DNA from: Candidatus Dadabacteria bacterium | GTDB lineage: Bacteria > J088 | Assembly: GCA_003695505.1 (NCBI GenBank) | Contig: RFIY01000383.1 | Coordinates: 1 to 24,412 of the forward strand | DNA length: 24,412 nucleotides | Direction of reading: 5' to 3' | Shown here: piece by piece, positions 1-7,258 of the stretch | How positions within the stretch are numbered: the first letter of the stretch is position 1 | Layout of the letters: the number at the start of each line of letters is the position of its first letter | Notes under the pieces: generated by a model | Database searches by the model: none | What the model was told of the DNA's origin: nothing | Seen by the model: the letters and a program-made list of their open reading frames with translations, nothing else | Program-made: the position numbers and the translations under genes

Positions 1-1307
1 CGCCGAATCTCCTGCGCTACGACGTTGAATCCCCGGCCCGCTGCACCCGCACGCGCCGCTTCGATCGACGCGTTGAGCGCGAGAATATGGGTCTGATCAG
101 CAATGGACTCCAGCACACCCATGACCTCGGCGATGTGACTGATTTCGCTCGAAAGCTCTTCGACCGCGCCGTGCACGGTCGTGAAGACTTCCAGACTTTT
201 GTGAATCTGCTCGAGAATCTGCTCGATGAAGCCCTGCCCGGCTTCGGCCTGGCTGATCACTTCCTGCGCTTCACCTTCCCAGGACTTGATCGAGGTCGAC
301 ATCTGCGTCAGCCCGTCGACAAGCGTCTCGACGGTGCCCCCCAGCTCGCGGAAGCGTTCCCGCAATGTCTCGGACTGCCCGCGCAACGTCCCGGCCCCGT
401 CCTGGACCTTGCGGACTTCGTCGTGGGCGACGCGAATCCACTCGGCGAGTGTTTCCGCATTCTCGGCGACGGACTGCACCTGAAAAGTAATTTCCTCGAC
501 CGAGCTGACGACCTCGCCGACGGTCTCGCCGAGCGTTTCCGACCCTCTCGCAATGGAGTCCGAGTCGCCCCGCAACGTGTCGACGACGAACTTCAGGTTG
601 CGCGCGGCTTCGGACGTCTGGCGGAATACGCGACGGAACACCTCGACCGTCCGATTGTACGACGCGGCCAGTTCGACGAACTCGCGCGCGCCGGTTTCTG
701 GCACCTGACCGCCAATTTCGCCGCGACTCAATGCGGCAAACGACGATGTAATCTCCGATAGTGGCCGCACCATACGACCACCAACAAACACAGCGGCCGC
801 GAGACCGAGGCCAAGAAAGCCCAATGCAACAGCGAAGGCAAGCATCCGGCTGCGCAGCGCGGCCTCCTGCACCTTGCGTCGGCTGAAGGCGATCGCCAGC
901 GTGCCGACCGTTTCTTCATCCAGGCCAATCGGGGCCAAGCGGAACACCAGTTGCGGCGATCGGAACGAATCCGGATCCTCGAGTTCGAGAAAACGCTTGA
1001 GATTCGACTCGAACCCTTCCGCTGCCTTACTGCTGAGTACGGCTCCCGCGCCATCGCGCACGACGACGAAGGCGGCGTCCTCCTGCTTTAGCAGGACATT
1101 GACCGTATTTTCGATGCCTTCGACGTCCTCGAACAGGATCGCCGGGCCGAGCAGATCGGCGGCCAGTTTACCGACCGCGCTCAACCGCTCGTCCAGTGCC
1201 GCGAGGCTGCTGGCCTGCTCTCGTGCGGGGAACATGATCGCAACAAACAGCCCGAACACGAGCGAGAGCGCCGCGATCAGGATCCCGAGCTGCGTACGGA
1301 CGGTCAC
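1..1307 (-). CDS. Methyl-accepting chemotaxis protein with CHASE8-like sensor and HAMP (C-terminus off window)
   Basis: A transmembrane chemoreceptor; 435 residues are visible. The GTG start overlaps the stop of the upstream YfiR-like gene in a GTGA. Residues 8-27 form a first membrane helix. Residues about 35-145 are periplasmic and contain a patch ([20 protein letters not shown], 52-71, then [14 protein letters not shown]) resembling the CHASE8 sensor of YfiN/TpbB-type proteins. A second helix lies near 155-177 and a HAMP linker near 178-228 (MVRPLSEI onward). A long helical signalling domain follows. The hairpin tip is well conserved ([14 protein letters not shown], 408-421, then [12 protein letters not shown]), although the usual QTN reads QTH. 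By family knowledge the tip binds CheW and CheA. The receptor call is secure; CHASE8 is a by-eye match and less certain. The C-terminal helix, including any methylation sites or CheR tether, lies outside the window. Confidence 0.9.
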   Translation of the reverse strand, partial: MTVRTQLGILIAALSLVFGLFVAIMFPAREQASSLAALDERLSAVGKLAADLLGPAILFEDVEGIENTVNVLLKQEDAAFVVVRDGAGAVLSSKAAEGFESNLKRFLELEDPDSFRSPQLVFRLAPIGLDEETVGTLAIAFSRRKVQEAALRSRMLAFAVALGFLGLGLAAAVFVGGRMVRPLSEITSSFAALSRGEIGGQVPETGAREFVELAASYNRTVEVFRRVFRQTSEAARNLKFVVDTLRGDSDSIARGSETLGETVGEVVSSVEEITFQVQSVAENAETLAEWIRVAHDEVRKVQDGAGTLRGQSETLRERFRELGGTVETLVDGLTQMSTSIKSWEGEAQEVISQAEAGQGFIEQILEQIHKSLEVFTTVHGAVEELSSEISHIAEVMGVLESIADQTHILALNASIEAARAGAAGRGFNVVAQEIR

Positions 1308-1840
1308 GAGGACTTGACGATACGCGCGAGCTTGAGAACCTGTGCCGAGAAATTCGCCCCCACCGCACGGGCAGCCTCCAGATTGATCAGCAGTTTGGGT
1401 TTTCCACCCGATGCGAGCTCGACGCCCAGCGGGATGCCGGCTGCAATGTCTGCTTCATCCGCGGCAATTGCAGTCGCGCCCTTCTCTCGGCATAGTGCAA
1501 CCATCCTTGCGCGCTGACCATTGAGCGGGTCCGCAAAAAAGATCAGATCGGCATCGGTTGAGGCCAAAGCATCCATCGGAATATTGCGGATCGTGATCGG
1601 CTTGCCCTTGAGCTTCTTGTCCGCGTAGCCATCAAGGATCTTCTTCATCTCGGCTGCACGCTTCGATGTCCCGACGACCACGACTTCGACCGTTTCGCCG
1701 AAACGTTCATCGATCGAGCGATCATACGCCACCGCGGCCATCACGATCTTGACCATCAGCGGCGCCGGAACGTCTGCCGCACGTGCCGGCACAGCCAGCA
1801 GGGGTACGGCAACCATCGCGATCAGCAGGCGTCGAAACAA
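1304..1840 (-). CDS. YfiR-family (DUF4154) periplasmic protein
   Basis: A secreted 178-residue protein of the YfiR/HmsC (DUF4154) family. In Pseudomonas, YfiR is the periplasmic inhibitor of the membrane diguanylate cyclase YfiN. I chose the TTG at 1840 because GAGG lies five bases upstream and it starts a clean signal peptide ([10 protein letters not shown], hydrophobic core, cleavage near ARA-AD). A TTG ten codons further upstream is possible but has no ribosome site. Family hallmarks are [19 protein letters not shown] (residues 30-48), a nucleotide-fold-like middle with DLIFFAD, and the C-terminal [17 protein letters not shown] followed by LKLA. Only one cysteine is visible in the mature part, so the paired disulfides of Pseudomonas YfiR are absent. 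The 4-bp overlap with the receptor gene downstream indicates translational coupling and suggests that the receptor is its partner. Confidence 0.82.
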   Translation of the reverse strand: MFRRLLIAMVAVPLLAVPARAADVPAPLMVKIVMAAVAYDRSIDERFGETVEVVVVGTSKRAAEMKKILDGYADKKLKGKPITIRNIPMDALASTDADLIFFADPLNGQRARMVALCREKGATAIAADEADIAAGIPLGVELASGGKPKLLINLEAARAVGANFSAQVLKLARIVKSS

Positions 1841-1845
1841 ATCAA

Positions 1846-1849
1846 CCTC
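1846..1849 (-). promoter_or_regulatory. Ribosome binding site of the YfiR-like gene
   Basis: GAGG on the minus strand, five bases before the TTG at 1840. It favours that start over the more upstream in-frame TTG at 1870. Confidence 0.45.
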
Positions 1850-1892
1850 GTCGAATCGAGTCGGGTTCAATCCCTTGCAATAAGAACCGCGC

Positions 1893-1926
1893 GTTTCCCG
1901 CCCGGTTCCTGAACCAGGCGGGAAAC
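1893..1926 (-). terminator. Strong inverted repeat, likely transcription end of the 547-residue lipoprotein gene
   Basis: GTTTCCCGCC (1893-1902) pairs with GGCGGGAAAC (1917-1926). Inside, GGTTC (1904-1908) pairs with GAACC (1911-1915) around a two-base loop. This gives a 15-pair stem with one mismatch, 15 bases past the stop codon at 1941. No clean T-run follows on the minus strand (it reads GCGCGGTTCTTAT), so it is not a textbook intrinsic terminator. It could slow polymerase or protect a 3' end while separating the lipoprotein from the YfiR-receptor pair. Confidence 0.5.
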
Positions 1927-1940
1927 TCCCTTAGTATAGT

Positions 1941-3584
1941 TTACTCGATGACGCGTGTATACAGTCCGGCGGATCCATCGCTGCCCAGCAGCCAGACCCC
2001 GAGCCGCGTCCAGTCGAGCGAGAACGTCGAGACCTGCGGGACACACTGTGCGTCAGGCGTGCCCGCGGTCACCGGATCGGCCCAGCTCGCCGAAATTGCC
2101 GATTCGCTGGCCTTGTTCTGGACACAGCGCCAGTTCGGTACTGGCGTATTTCCGGCTGCGGTCAGCACGATTGCGCCCGGCTCCGCCGTCGGCGACAACG
2201 TCAGCGAGGCAGGATAGTTACTGATGGCCGCGCCGCCCTGTTGCTCGAAGGCCGCACGGGTCGGTGTACTGGCTGGATCGATCGTCGTCAACGTCACCGC
2301 CGTGAACTGGGTCACGACACCGCTGCTGTCCGCGGCAACCATCGGCGAACCGACATCCGCACCGAGCAGCTTCAGGCTGGCCGTGTCCGTCAGCGGCCCC
2401 TCAAGCGAGATCACACCGGCAACGAGTGTGCGCTCCGTGGTCACCCCCGTAGGCGAGGTCAGCATGCCTGGAAACATCAGGCACTCCGCGACACCCTGGG
2501 ATGTGGCTGACGGCGTTGCCTTCATCGTGCCCACCAACGGACCATCCTTGGTCGGGTCGAAGAAACGACACCACAAATCGGGCGCGGCCGCGGCGGTCAC
2601 CTGCTTCGTCGCATCATAGAGCTTCGTGTCGGCCGGCTGCGCATTCTGCAGCGTCAACGCGACCGCGCGGATCGAGTCGATGGCCAGCTCGAAAATACCC
2701 GTTGCCTGGCTGGTCTCCGGTCCATAGTGCACGGTATCGGCATCAATGACGACGCCATTCTTGAGGCGCCGAATCTCGAGGTCGTTGCAGGCACTGTAGG
2801 CCACCTGGAAGCCTTCAATCGGATTGACCGCGCTCAGCAGGCCGGCCGTCGGGCCGGAGCAGCCGTCGCTGGCCAGCTCGAATGTCAGCCCACTGACGGT
2901 TACGGAATTGCCACCGATGCCGCTGACTTCATAATTGCCGGATCCGTCCACGACCATCGTCCCCTTGTCCGCAAAGACACGAACGGTGTAACGTGACGTC
3001 ACGTTCAGCGCCGTCCCCTCCGGGTCGTCGGCTGAGCTTGCCGTAACCGTTTCGTGCTCTTCGAAGATCAGGCTGTCGGTCGCGGTCGTAACCCTGACCA
3101 TCCCGCCGAACTGGATTCGGCTCGTGCCTGCGGCCGTATTGCCCTGGGCGAAATCGTCAAACCAGATCGTCGTCGTCACGCCCTGGCCAGCGGTAAACAC
3201 CGCAGGCGCATGACGAACCGCACCGTCGAGCAGGGTACATGCCGAAAAGTCCACCTTCATCTGGCAGGAGGTCACGCCCGTGTCCACATGCGAACAGGCC
3301 TGGGTGGTGACCACGGTCGCATCCGTTTCGGGAGTACCCGGGCCAAGCAGACAGGGTGTCGGGAATTCGCTAGCCGAAATTGAGCTCGGGAAAATACTCG
3401 ACTGGGCAATCGCACCGATCGTTTGCCCCAGCAACCCAAGTGAACCAAGAATCTGATCCTCGGACACGATGTAGGTATTCTTGACCGGTGTACTGTTACC
3501 ATCGGATCCACAGCCGTTGACGACGACCGCACCAAGAAACAGTGCGGACAGTACCGGGATCCATGTACGGGTATGACTTGCCAT
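1941..3584 (-). CDS. Large cysteine-rich lipoprotein of unknown function
   Basis: I do not recognise the family. The 547-residue protein begins with a basic stretch, a hydrophobic segment and a lipobox-like VVNGC with Cys25, followed by GSDGNS, typical of an exported lipoprotein. The ATG at 3584 has a perfect GGAGGT seven bases upstream; the frame stays open 44 codons further up, but without a ribosome site or signal peptide. About ten further cysteines (TPC, QAC, TSC, SAC, DGC, SAC, WCR, AEC, WRC, AQC) could form disulfides in the periplasm or on the surface. The body is rich in Thr, Ser, Val and Gly with alternating beta-type patterns and no catalytic motif that I can see. It lies between the YfiR-receptor pair and the divergent chemosensory operon. 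A role as an outer-membrane partner of the YfiR-like protein is only a guess; there is no OmpA/YfiB peptidoglycan-binding motif. Confidence 0.8.
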   Translation of the reverse strand: MASHTRTWIPVLSALFLGAVVVNGCGSDGNSTPVKNTYIVSEDQILGSLGLLGQTIGAIAQSSIFPSSISASEFPTPCLLGPGTPETDATVVTTQACSHVDTGVTSCQMKVDFSACTLLDGAVRHAPAVFTAGQGVTTTIWFDDFAQGNTAAGTSRIQFGGMVRVTTATDSLIFEEHETVTASSADDPEGTALNVTSRYTVRVFADKGTMVVDGSGNYEVSGIGGNSVTVSGLTFELASDGCSGPTAGLLSAVNPIEGFQVAYSACNDLEIRRLKNGVVIDADTVHYGPETSQATGIFELAIDSIRAVALTLQNAQPADTKLYDATKQVTAAAAPDLWCRFFDPTKDGPLVGTMKATPSATSQGVAECLMFPGMLTSPTGVTTERTLVAGVISLEGPLTDTASLKLLGADVGSPMVAADSSGVVTQFTAVTLTTIDPASTPTRAAFEQQGGAAISNYPASLTLSPTAEPGAIVLTAAGNTPVPNWRCVQNKASESAISASWADPVTAGTPDAQCVPQVSTFSLDWTRLGVWLLGSDGSAGLYTRVIE

Positions 3585-3591
3585 GTCGGAG

Positions 3592-3597
3592 ACCTCC
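3592..3597 (-). promoter_or_regulatory. Ribosome binding site of the 547-residue lipoprotein gene
   Basis: GGAGGT on the minus strand, seven bases before the ATG at 3584. It fixes that start against the upstream-open frame. Confidence 0.7.
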
Positions 3598-3735
3598 ATC
3601 CGGAATTTTGCCGACGTACCGCAACAATTGCGCATGATGGTCAAGCTACCACTGCGAGACGATGTTTGCAAGAGATTCCGCTTCCAGCACTGCAACGCTT
3701 TTCCGCGGCGACACACGGACCGGCTCCGCGATTTT

Positions 3736-3773
3736 CACCTGTACACTGCCAACCCGGTGTATACTGGCAGGTG
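3736..3773 (+). promoter_or_regulatory. Candidate promoter/operator before the chemosensory operon
   Basis: This lies in the divergent intergenic stretch between the lipoprotein (start 3584) and the chemosensory operon. TATACT at 3760-3765 matches a -10 box; no good -35 is seen at the right distance. Nested inverted repeats surround it: CACCTG (3736-3741) with CAGGTG (3768-3773), and CTGCCA (3746-3751) with TGGCAG (3765-3770). They could be a regulator site or alternative hairpins. Nothing else is recognisable in 3585-3735. Confidence 0.3.
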
Positions 3774-3782
3774 GTGGAGACC

Positions 3783-3824
3783 ATGAACACGCCCGAGGCC
3801 AAGGAGTGCCCGTTACGGTGTTGA
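3783..3824 (+). CDS. Possible 13-residue leader peptide upstream of the chemosensory operon
   Basis: A short open frame MNTPEAKECPLRC preceded by GGTGGAG three bases before its ATG. Its TGA stop (3822-3824) overlaps an in-frame TTG of the next gene (3821-3823) as TTGA, the same 4-bp overlap seen at most junctions of this operon. It contains two cysteines. It may instead be chance: the frame is open further upstream, and the next gene has alternative GTG starts at 3806 and 3818. Confidence 0.25.
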   Translation: MNTPEAKECPLRC

Positions 3825-5077
3825 ATGCAACCCTTGTTCGTGCCGGCGTCTGGCTGGCGTTTGCCAGCATCGTCGCCTTCGCGGTACCGGACCCCCGTGC
3901 GTCCGCCGGAATCGTCGGCCTGGCCGGGTTATTGCTGCTTCGCCCCTCCCCTTCCGAACCATCAACGCCGGTCGAATCTGATGCGCGACCCTTCCTCGAC
4001 GCACTGGACCGTGCTGTCGCTCCCCTGCTCGAAGGCAACTGGGATACCCCGATCCCCGTTCCGGAGCAGGCATCCGAGATTCAGAAGGAACTGACCGAAC
4101 GGCTCGAAGCGTTGCGTGTCCGGCAGCACACAGGCCTTGAATCGATTCACCGCGCCGCAGAAAGCGTCCGGCGCACGTCCATTCAGCTCGGACAGGCGTC
4201 GCAGGATCTGTATCAGGAAATCGCGTCGTTCAGCGCGATGTTGCTCGAACTGAGTTCGGGTGCGCGCGACCAGTCAGAGCGAGCCACGGAGCTGCAGGAG
4301 GGCATGGCTACGGTACTCGAGCAGGCCGGCCGCTTCCGCGATCTCGCGGCGGAGGCACAGGCGTCGGGAACTGAAGTGTGCGCCAACATCGCAGCGGGCC
4401 AGCGTGAGGTCGAGGTCACGCTTTCGGACTGGGCCGCCGCCATCGATCGGATGCACCAGATCGGCACCGATCTGACGGGATTTGGCCAGACGACGCGAGA
4501 CATCGGGACGATCGTCGAGATCATCGCGGACATTGCGCACCGTACGAATGTGCTCAGTCTGAACGCTGCGCTCGAGGCCGACCGGGCCGGAGAACAGGGA
4601 GATGCGTTCGCGCTGATTGCTTCTGAAATTCGCGATCTGTCCGATGATGCCCGTCGGCAGGCCAGCGAAATCGACCAGTTGCTGAAGACCTTCCTGGAAC
4701 GCCAGGACGAGGTATTGCTTCGTGTAACCGGTGGAATCGAAAACCTCTCTGGCGCCGCCGACGCGATCGACACATTGCGTTCCCGCCTCGACGCGACGAC
4801 GAAGGGCACAGAGCAAATCAGCGACCAGATTGGCGTACTCGCGGATGGCTTCGCCGCCGTCGCCGAGGCGATCGATGTCATGCGAAGCCGTGTGGAAGAG
4901 GTGGCGCAGACGAGCGAGACGCATGCGGAGCTGACGGAACGTACGGTCACGCAGAGCCGCGACAGAATGCTCGTCGGCGCGGACCAGTTGCTGCACGAGA
5001 GCCGGAACCTCGACCGTGTCTGGGCCGAGCTGGATCAGTCCCTGGGCGCATCGGCAAACAAACAGGAAACAATCTGA
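3806..5077 (+). CDS. Methyl-accepting chemotaxis-like receptor without a sensor domain
   Basis: A receptor of about 423 residues. The N-terminus has two short hydrophobic stretches (about 10-28 and 34-46) separated by only a few residues, so there is no room for a periplasmic sensor. A short region near 62-105 is weakly HAMP-like, followed by a long helical domain. The signalling tip is recognisable but altered: RTNVLSLNAALEADRAGE (246-263) where families read NAAIEAARAGE, then GDAFALIASEIRDLSDDARR in place of GRGFAVVA. The start is uncertain. GTG 3806 has GAGG seven bases upstream; GTG 3818 and TTG 3821 are alternatives. Its stop TGA shares one base with the ATG of the cheW-like gene. Inference: it scaffolds the CheA/CheW encoded downstream, sensing at the membrane or in the cytoplasm, or through partner proteins. 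Confidence 0.88.
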   Translation: MPVTVLNATLVRAGVWLAFASIVAFAVPDPRASAGIVGLAGLLLLRPSPSEPSTPVESDARPFLDALDRAVAPLLEGNWDTPIPVPEQASEIQKELTERLEALRVRQHTGLESIHRAAESVRRTSIQLGQASQDLYQEIASFSAMLLELSSGARDQSERATELQEGMATVLEQAGRFRDLAAEAQASGTEVCANIAAGQREVEVTLSDWAAAIDRMHQIGTDLTGFGQTTRDIGTIVEIIADIAHRTNVLSLNAALEADRAGEQGDAFALIASEIRDLSDDARRQASEIDQLLKTFLERQDEVLLRVTGGIENLSGAADAIDTLRSRLDATTKGTEQISDQIGVLADGFAAVAEAIDVMRSRVEEVAQTSETHAELTERTVTQSRDRMLVGADQLLHESRNLDRVWAELDQSLGASANKQETI

Positions 5078-5472
5078 TGCCCGAGCGCGGCACACAGCTA
5101 TTGACGTTTGTCTGGGACGGCATGCCTTCGGCGCTTCCCGCTGATGTCGTCGTCGCCGCCAGCGACGCCGCGGCCGTCGGCGAGCTGCCGGTCCCCCTGG
5201 GAACGATTCGCGACGTCGCTGTCCACGGCCACACGCTATACCCGCTGATCCGGGATCCGGCAGCCCCGTCGCAGCCGGCGCGCACGACGCTGTTGTTCGT
5301 CCACATGTTCGAGGTGGTCGCTGCGCTCGAGATCAACGGAAATGTTGACCTGCACCACGGTCGTATCGAAGAAGAACTGCTCGCGCATTTTGAGGACGGC
5401 GAGACCGCGGTGATTCTCGACATTGAAGAACTGCTTCTCACTCGACTCCGCCAACAGGAGATGGAATCGTGA
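5077..5472 (+). CDS. cheW: CheW-like coupling protein (divergent)
   Basis: A 131-residue single-domain protein. The pattern fits the CheW fold: LLTFVWDGMPSALPADVVV (8-26) corresponds to the usual 'F-x-hydrophobic-G-x-x-x-ALP-x-x-V' start, ELPVPLGTIRDVAVHGHTLYPLIRD to the 'P-x-x-x-x-GV-x-x-x-RG-x-x-hydrophobic-P-hydrophobic-D' core, and the end has VVAALEIN and AVILDIEELL. The central RG is changed to HG, and overall similarity to classic CheW is low. The family member bridges receptor tips and CheA. The call rests as much on position, between a receptor and cheY/cheA with 1-bp and 4-bp overlaps, as on sequence. Confidence 0.72.
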   Translation: MPERGTQLLTFVWDGMPSALPADVVVAASDAAAVGELPVPLGTIRDVAVHGHTLYPLIRDPAAPSQPARTTLLFVHMFEVVAALEINGNVDLHHGRIEEELLAHFEDGETAVILDIEELLLTRLRQQEMES

Positions 5473-5846
5473 CAAATCATTCGCCCAGGGTTCTGATTGT
5501 GGACGATGCGCGCCTGCTGCGGCAGATGCTCAAGGATCTGCTGGCCACCGACGGATTCGACGTGGTTGGCGAGGCCGCCAACGGAGAGGAAGCGGTTCAG
5601 CTATACCACGAACTCAAGCCCGACCTCGTCACGATGGATGTTATGATGCCGCGCATGAACGGCGTTGAAGCGACCCGCGCCATTCTTTCCGAGGATCGCA
5701 ACGCCCGCATCGTCATGGTGAGTTCCGTCGGTCAGGAGTCCCTGATTGCCGAAGCCCTGGAGGCCGGCGCGCGCGCCTATGTGCTGAAACCCTTCAGTCG
5801 CGACGACGTGCTCGCGGCGACCCGGCGCTCACTGGAGGATCGTTGA
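5469..5846 (+). CDS. cheY: CheY-like single-domain response regulator
   Basis: A 125-residue stand-alone receiver. It starts at a GTG overlapping the preceding stop (GTGA). All receiver landmarks are present: the acidic pair D12-D13 (VLIVDDARLLRQ), the phospho-acceptor D57 (DLVTMDVMMPRMNG), a hydroxyl residue in MVSSVG, and the conserved lysine in AYVLKPF. It has no DNA-binding or enzymatic output domain. By family knowledge it is phosphorylated by CheA and then binds a target protein. No flagellar motor genes are near, so the target is unknown. The DVMMPRMNG and KPF patterns resemble CheY of chemotaxis clusters. Confidence 0.9.
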   Translation: MTNHSPRVLIVDDARLLRQMLKDLLATDGFDVVGEAANGEEAVQLYHELKPDLVTMDVMMPRMNGVEATRAILSEDRNARIVMVSSVGQESLIAEALEAGARAYVLKPFSRDDVLAATRRSLEDR

Positions 5847-7258
5847 ACGCGGAATACTTCACGCTGTTTCTGGAGGAGGCCTCCGAGATCCTGCCGGAGG
5901 GCGCCCGCGCACTGCAAAGCGGTGACGCCAACTGGCGCGACGAATTCATGCGCGCCGCGCATACGCTGAAGGGCATGGCCGCAACGATGGGATACAAGGA
6001 GCTTGGCGCCTGGCTCCACAAGATCGAAACGGCAGCCGCAGAGCAACCGGCGGCGAGCCTCCAGAAAATGTGGCAGGCGGTCGAGTCTGCTGTAGGAATT
6101 GCACAGGCCACAAGAAGCCCGCAGCGTCTGGTCGATTTTGTCGCGGCAGATGCCGCCGCGGCACCCGGCCCCGAAACGGTACCGACACCAGCTCACCAGG
6201 CCACGTCAGATCCTGCAGTGGCACGCAGCAGCGCGTTGCGCGTTGCCGTCGACGATCTGGACCAGTTGCTGGATACGGTCGGAGAACTGCGCACGCGCCT
6301 GCGCGTCCTCGGCCAGGCCGAATTCGGTTCGCCACTCTGGCAGCGAGAATGGCGAGCCCTTCGTTCACTGGCCGCACGCCAGAACCGTCAGGCAGCGATG
6401 CTGCGTCTTTCGTCACTGCGTGACCTCGCCCGCCTGTTTCGGCAGGCTGTCAACGAAGCGGCCGAGCAGCTCGATAAGCCCGTGCATTGCGTCATTCGTG
6501 GCGACGGCATTCGTATCGCACGGGAAGTCGTCGAACAATTGCGCCCACTGATTCCGCATATTGCGCGCAATGCCGTGGCGCATGGCATCGAACCAGTCGA
6601 GACCCGCCGGGCACGCAACAAGCCCGAAACCGGCATGATTGAATTTGCAGCCGAGCAACGTGGTGGCAATGTATTGCTCGTCATTCGCGATGATGGCGGC
6701 GGCATCGATCTGGCGCGCCTCAGGGAGAAGGCGCTGGCCTCGGGCAAACCGGCGGATCTCGACGAAACGGGGTTGGTCGAACTGTTGTTTGAACCCGGAT
6801 TCTCGACGAAGGACACCACCGACTCCGTCGCCGGACGGGGCGTTGGCATGGACGCCGTCCGCGCCGCCGCACGGGCCGCCGGCGGGGATGTCACGGTTCG
6901 GCATCAGCAGGGCCATTTTTTCGAATTGCGCGTCGAGATTCCCGCGCCACTGTCCATGTTCCATCTCAGAGAAATAGAGATCGGCGGCCGTCGCCTCGCA
7001 ATCATCGACGATGGCTGGACAGAGCGGGACGCGCCACCAGAGGGCGCCAATGAACTGACGATTGCCTCGATCCCGCCCGATCACAATGGGCGCATCTGGC
7101 TTGAGCATCGCCGGGGGGTACTGCGCGTCAACGCCCAATGGCCGCTTGGCGCCATCCACGTCCATCCGCTGACGCCCCCGCTGGATCGGCTGGATGGCGC
7201 TGTCGGCTTCTATTTGAGCGACGACGGCACCCCAAGAATCGTCTACGATCTGTCATGA
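5843..7258 (+). CDS. cheA: Chemotaxis-type histidine kinase CheA, short form
   Basis: A 471-residue CheA, clearly shorter than most. The N-terminal HPt domain carries H40 in RAAHTLKGMAATMGY. An Ala/Pro-rich linker (about 102-128) replaces the usual P2 response-regulator docking domain. A P3-like dimerisation segment (VDDLDQLLDTVGEL) follows. The ATPase has the N box HIARNAVAHGIE (239-250), DDGGGID (283-289), LFEPGFSTK (315-323) and GRGVGMDAV (331-339). The later GTxF motif reads GHFF. The C-terminal CheW-like P5 domain (from about 372) is degenerate, though an ending of the type 'V-x-PL...G-x-x-L-x-DG-x-x-x-x-x-x-D' remains. It starts at a TTG overlapping the cheY-like stop (TTGA). Predicted role: autophosphorylation at H40 and transfer to the receivers encoded on either side. 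It is probably active, since the ATP-site motifs are intact. Confidence 0.92.
   Translation: MNAEYFTLFLEEASEILPEGARALQSGDANWRDEFMRAAHTLKGMAATMGYKELGAWLHKIETAAAEQPAASLQKMWQAVESAVGIAQATRSPQRLVDFVAADAAAAPGPETVPTPAHQATSDPAVARSSALRVAVDDLDQLLDTVGELRTRLRVLGQAEFGSPLWQREWRALRSLAARQNRQAAMLRLSSLRDLARLFRQAVNEAAEQLDKPVHCVIRGDGIRIAREVVEQLRPLIPHIARNAVAHGIEPVETRRARNKPETGMIEFAAEQRGGNVLLVIRDDGGGIDLARLREKALASGKPADLDETGLVELLFEPGFSTKDTTDSVAGRGVGMDAVRAAARAAGGDVTVRHQQGHFFELRVEIPAPLSMFHLREIEIGGRRLAIIDDGWTERDAPPEGANELTIASIPPDHNGRIWLEHRRGVLRVNAQWPLGAIHVHPLTPPLDRLDGAVGFYLSDDGTPRIVYDLS

Noticed and set aside
87-761. A 224-codon plus-strand open frame
   Set aside because: Antisense to the CHASE8-like chemoreceptor, which has an intact signalling tip.
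4213-5095. Long minus-strand open frames of 245 and 273 codons
   Set aside because: Antisense to the receptor gene, whose coiled-coil and tip motifs are clear.
6413-7165. A 250-codon minus-strand open frame
   Set aside because: Antisense to the ATPase part of cheA, with no known motif.
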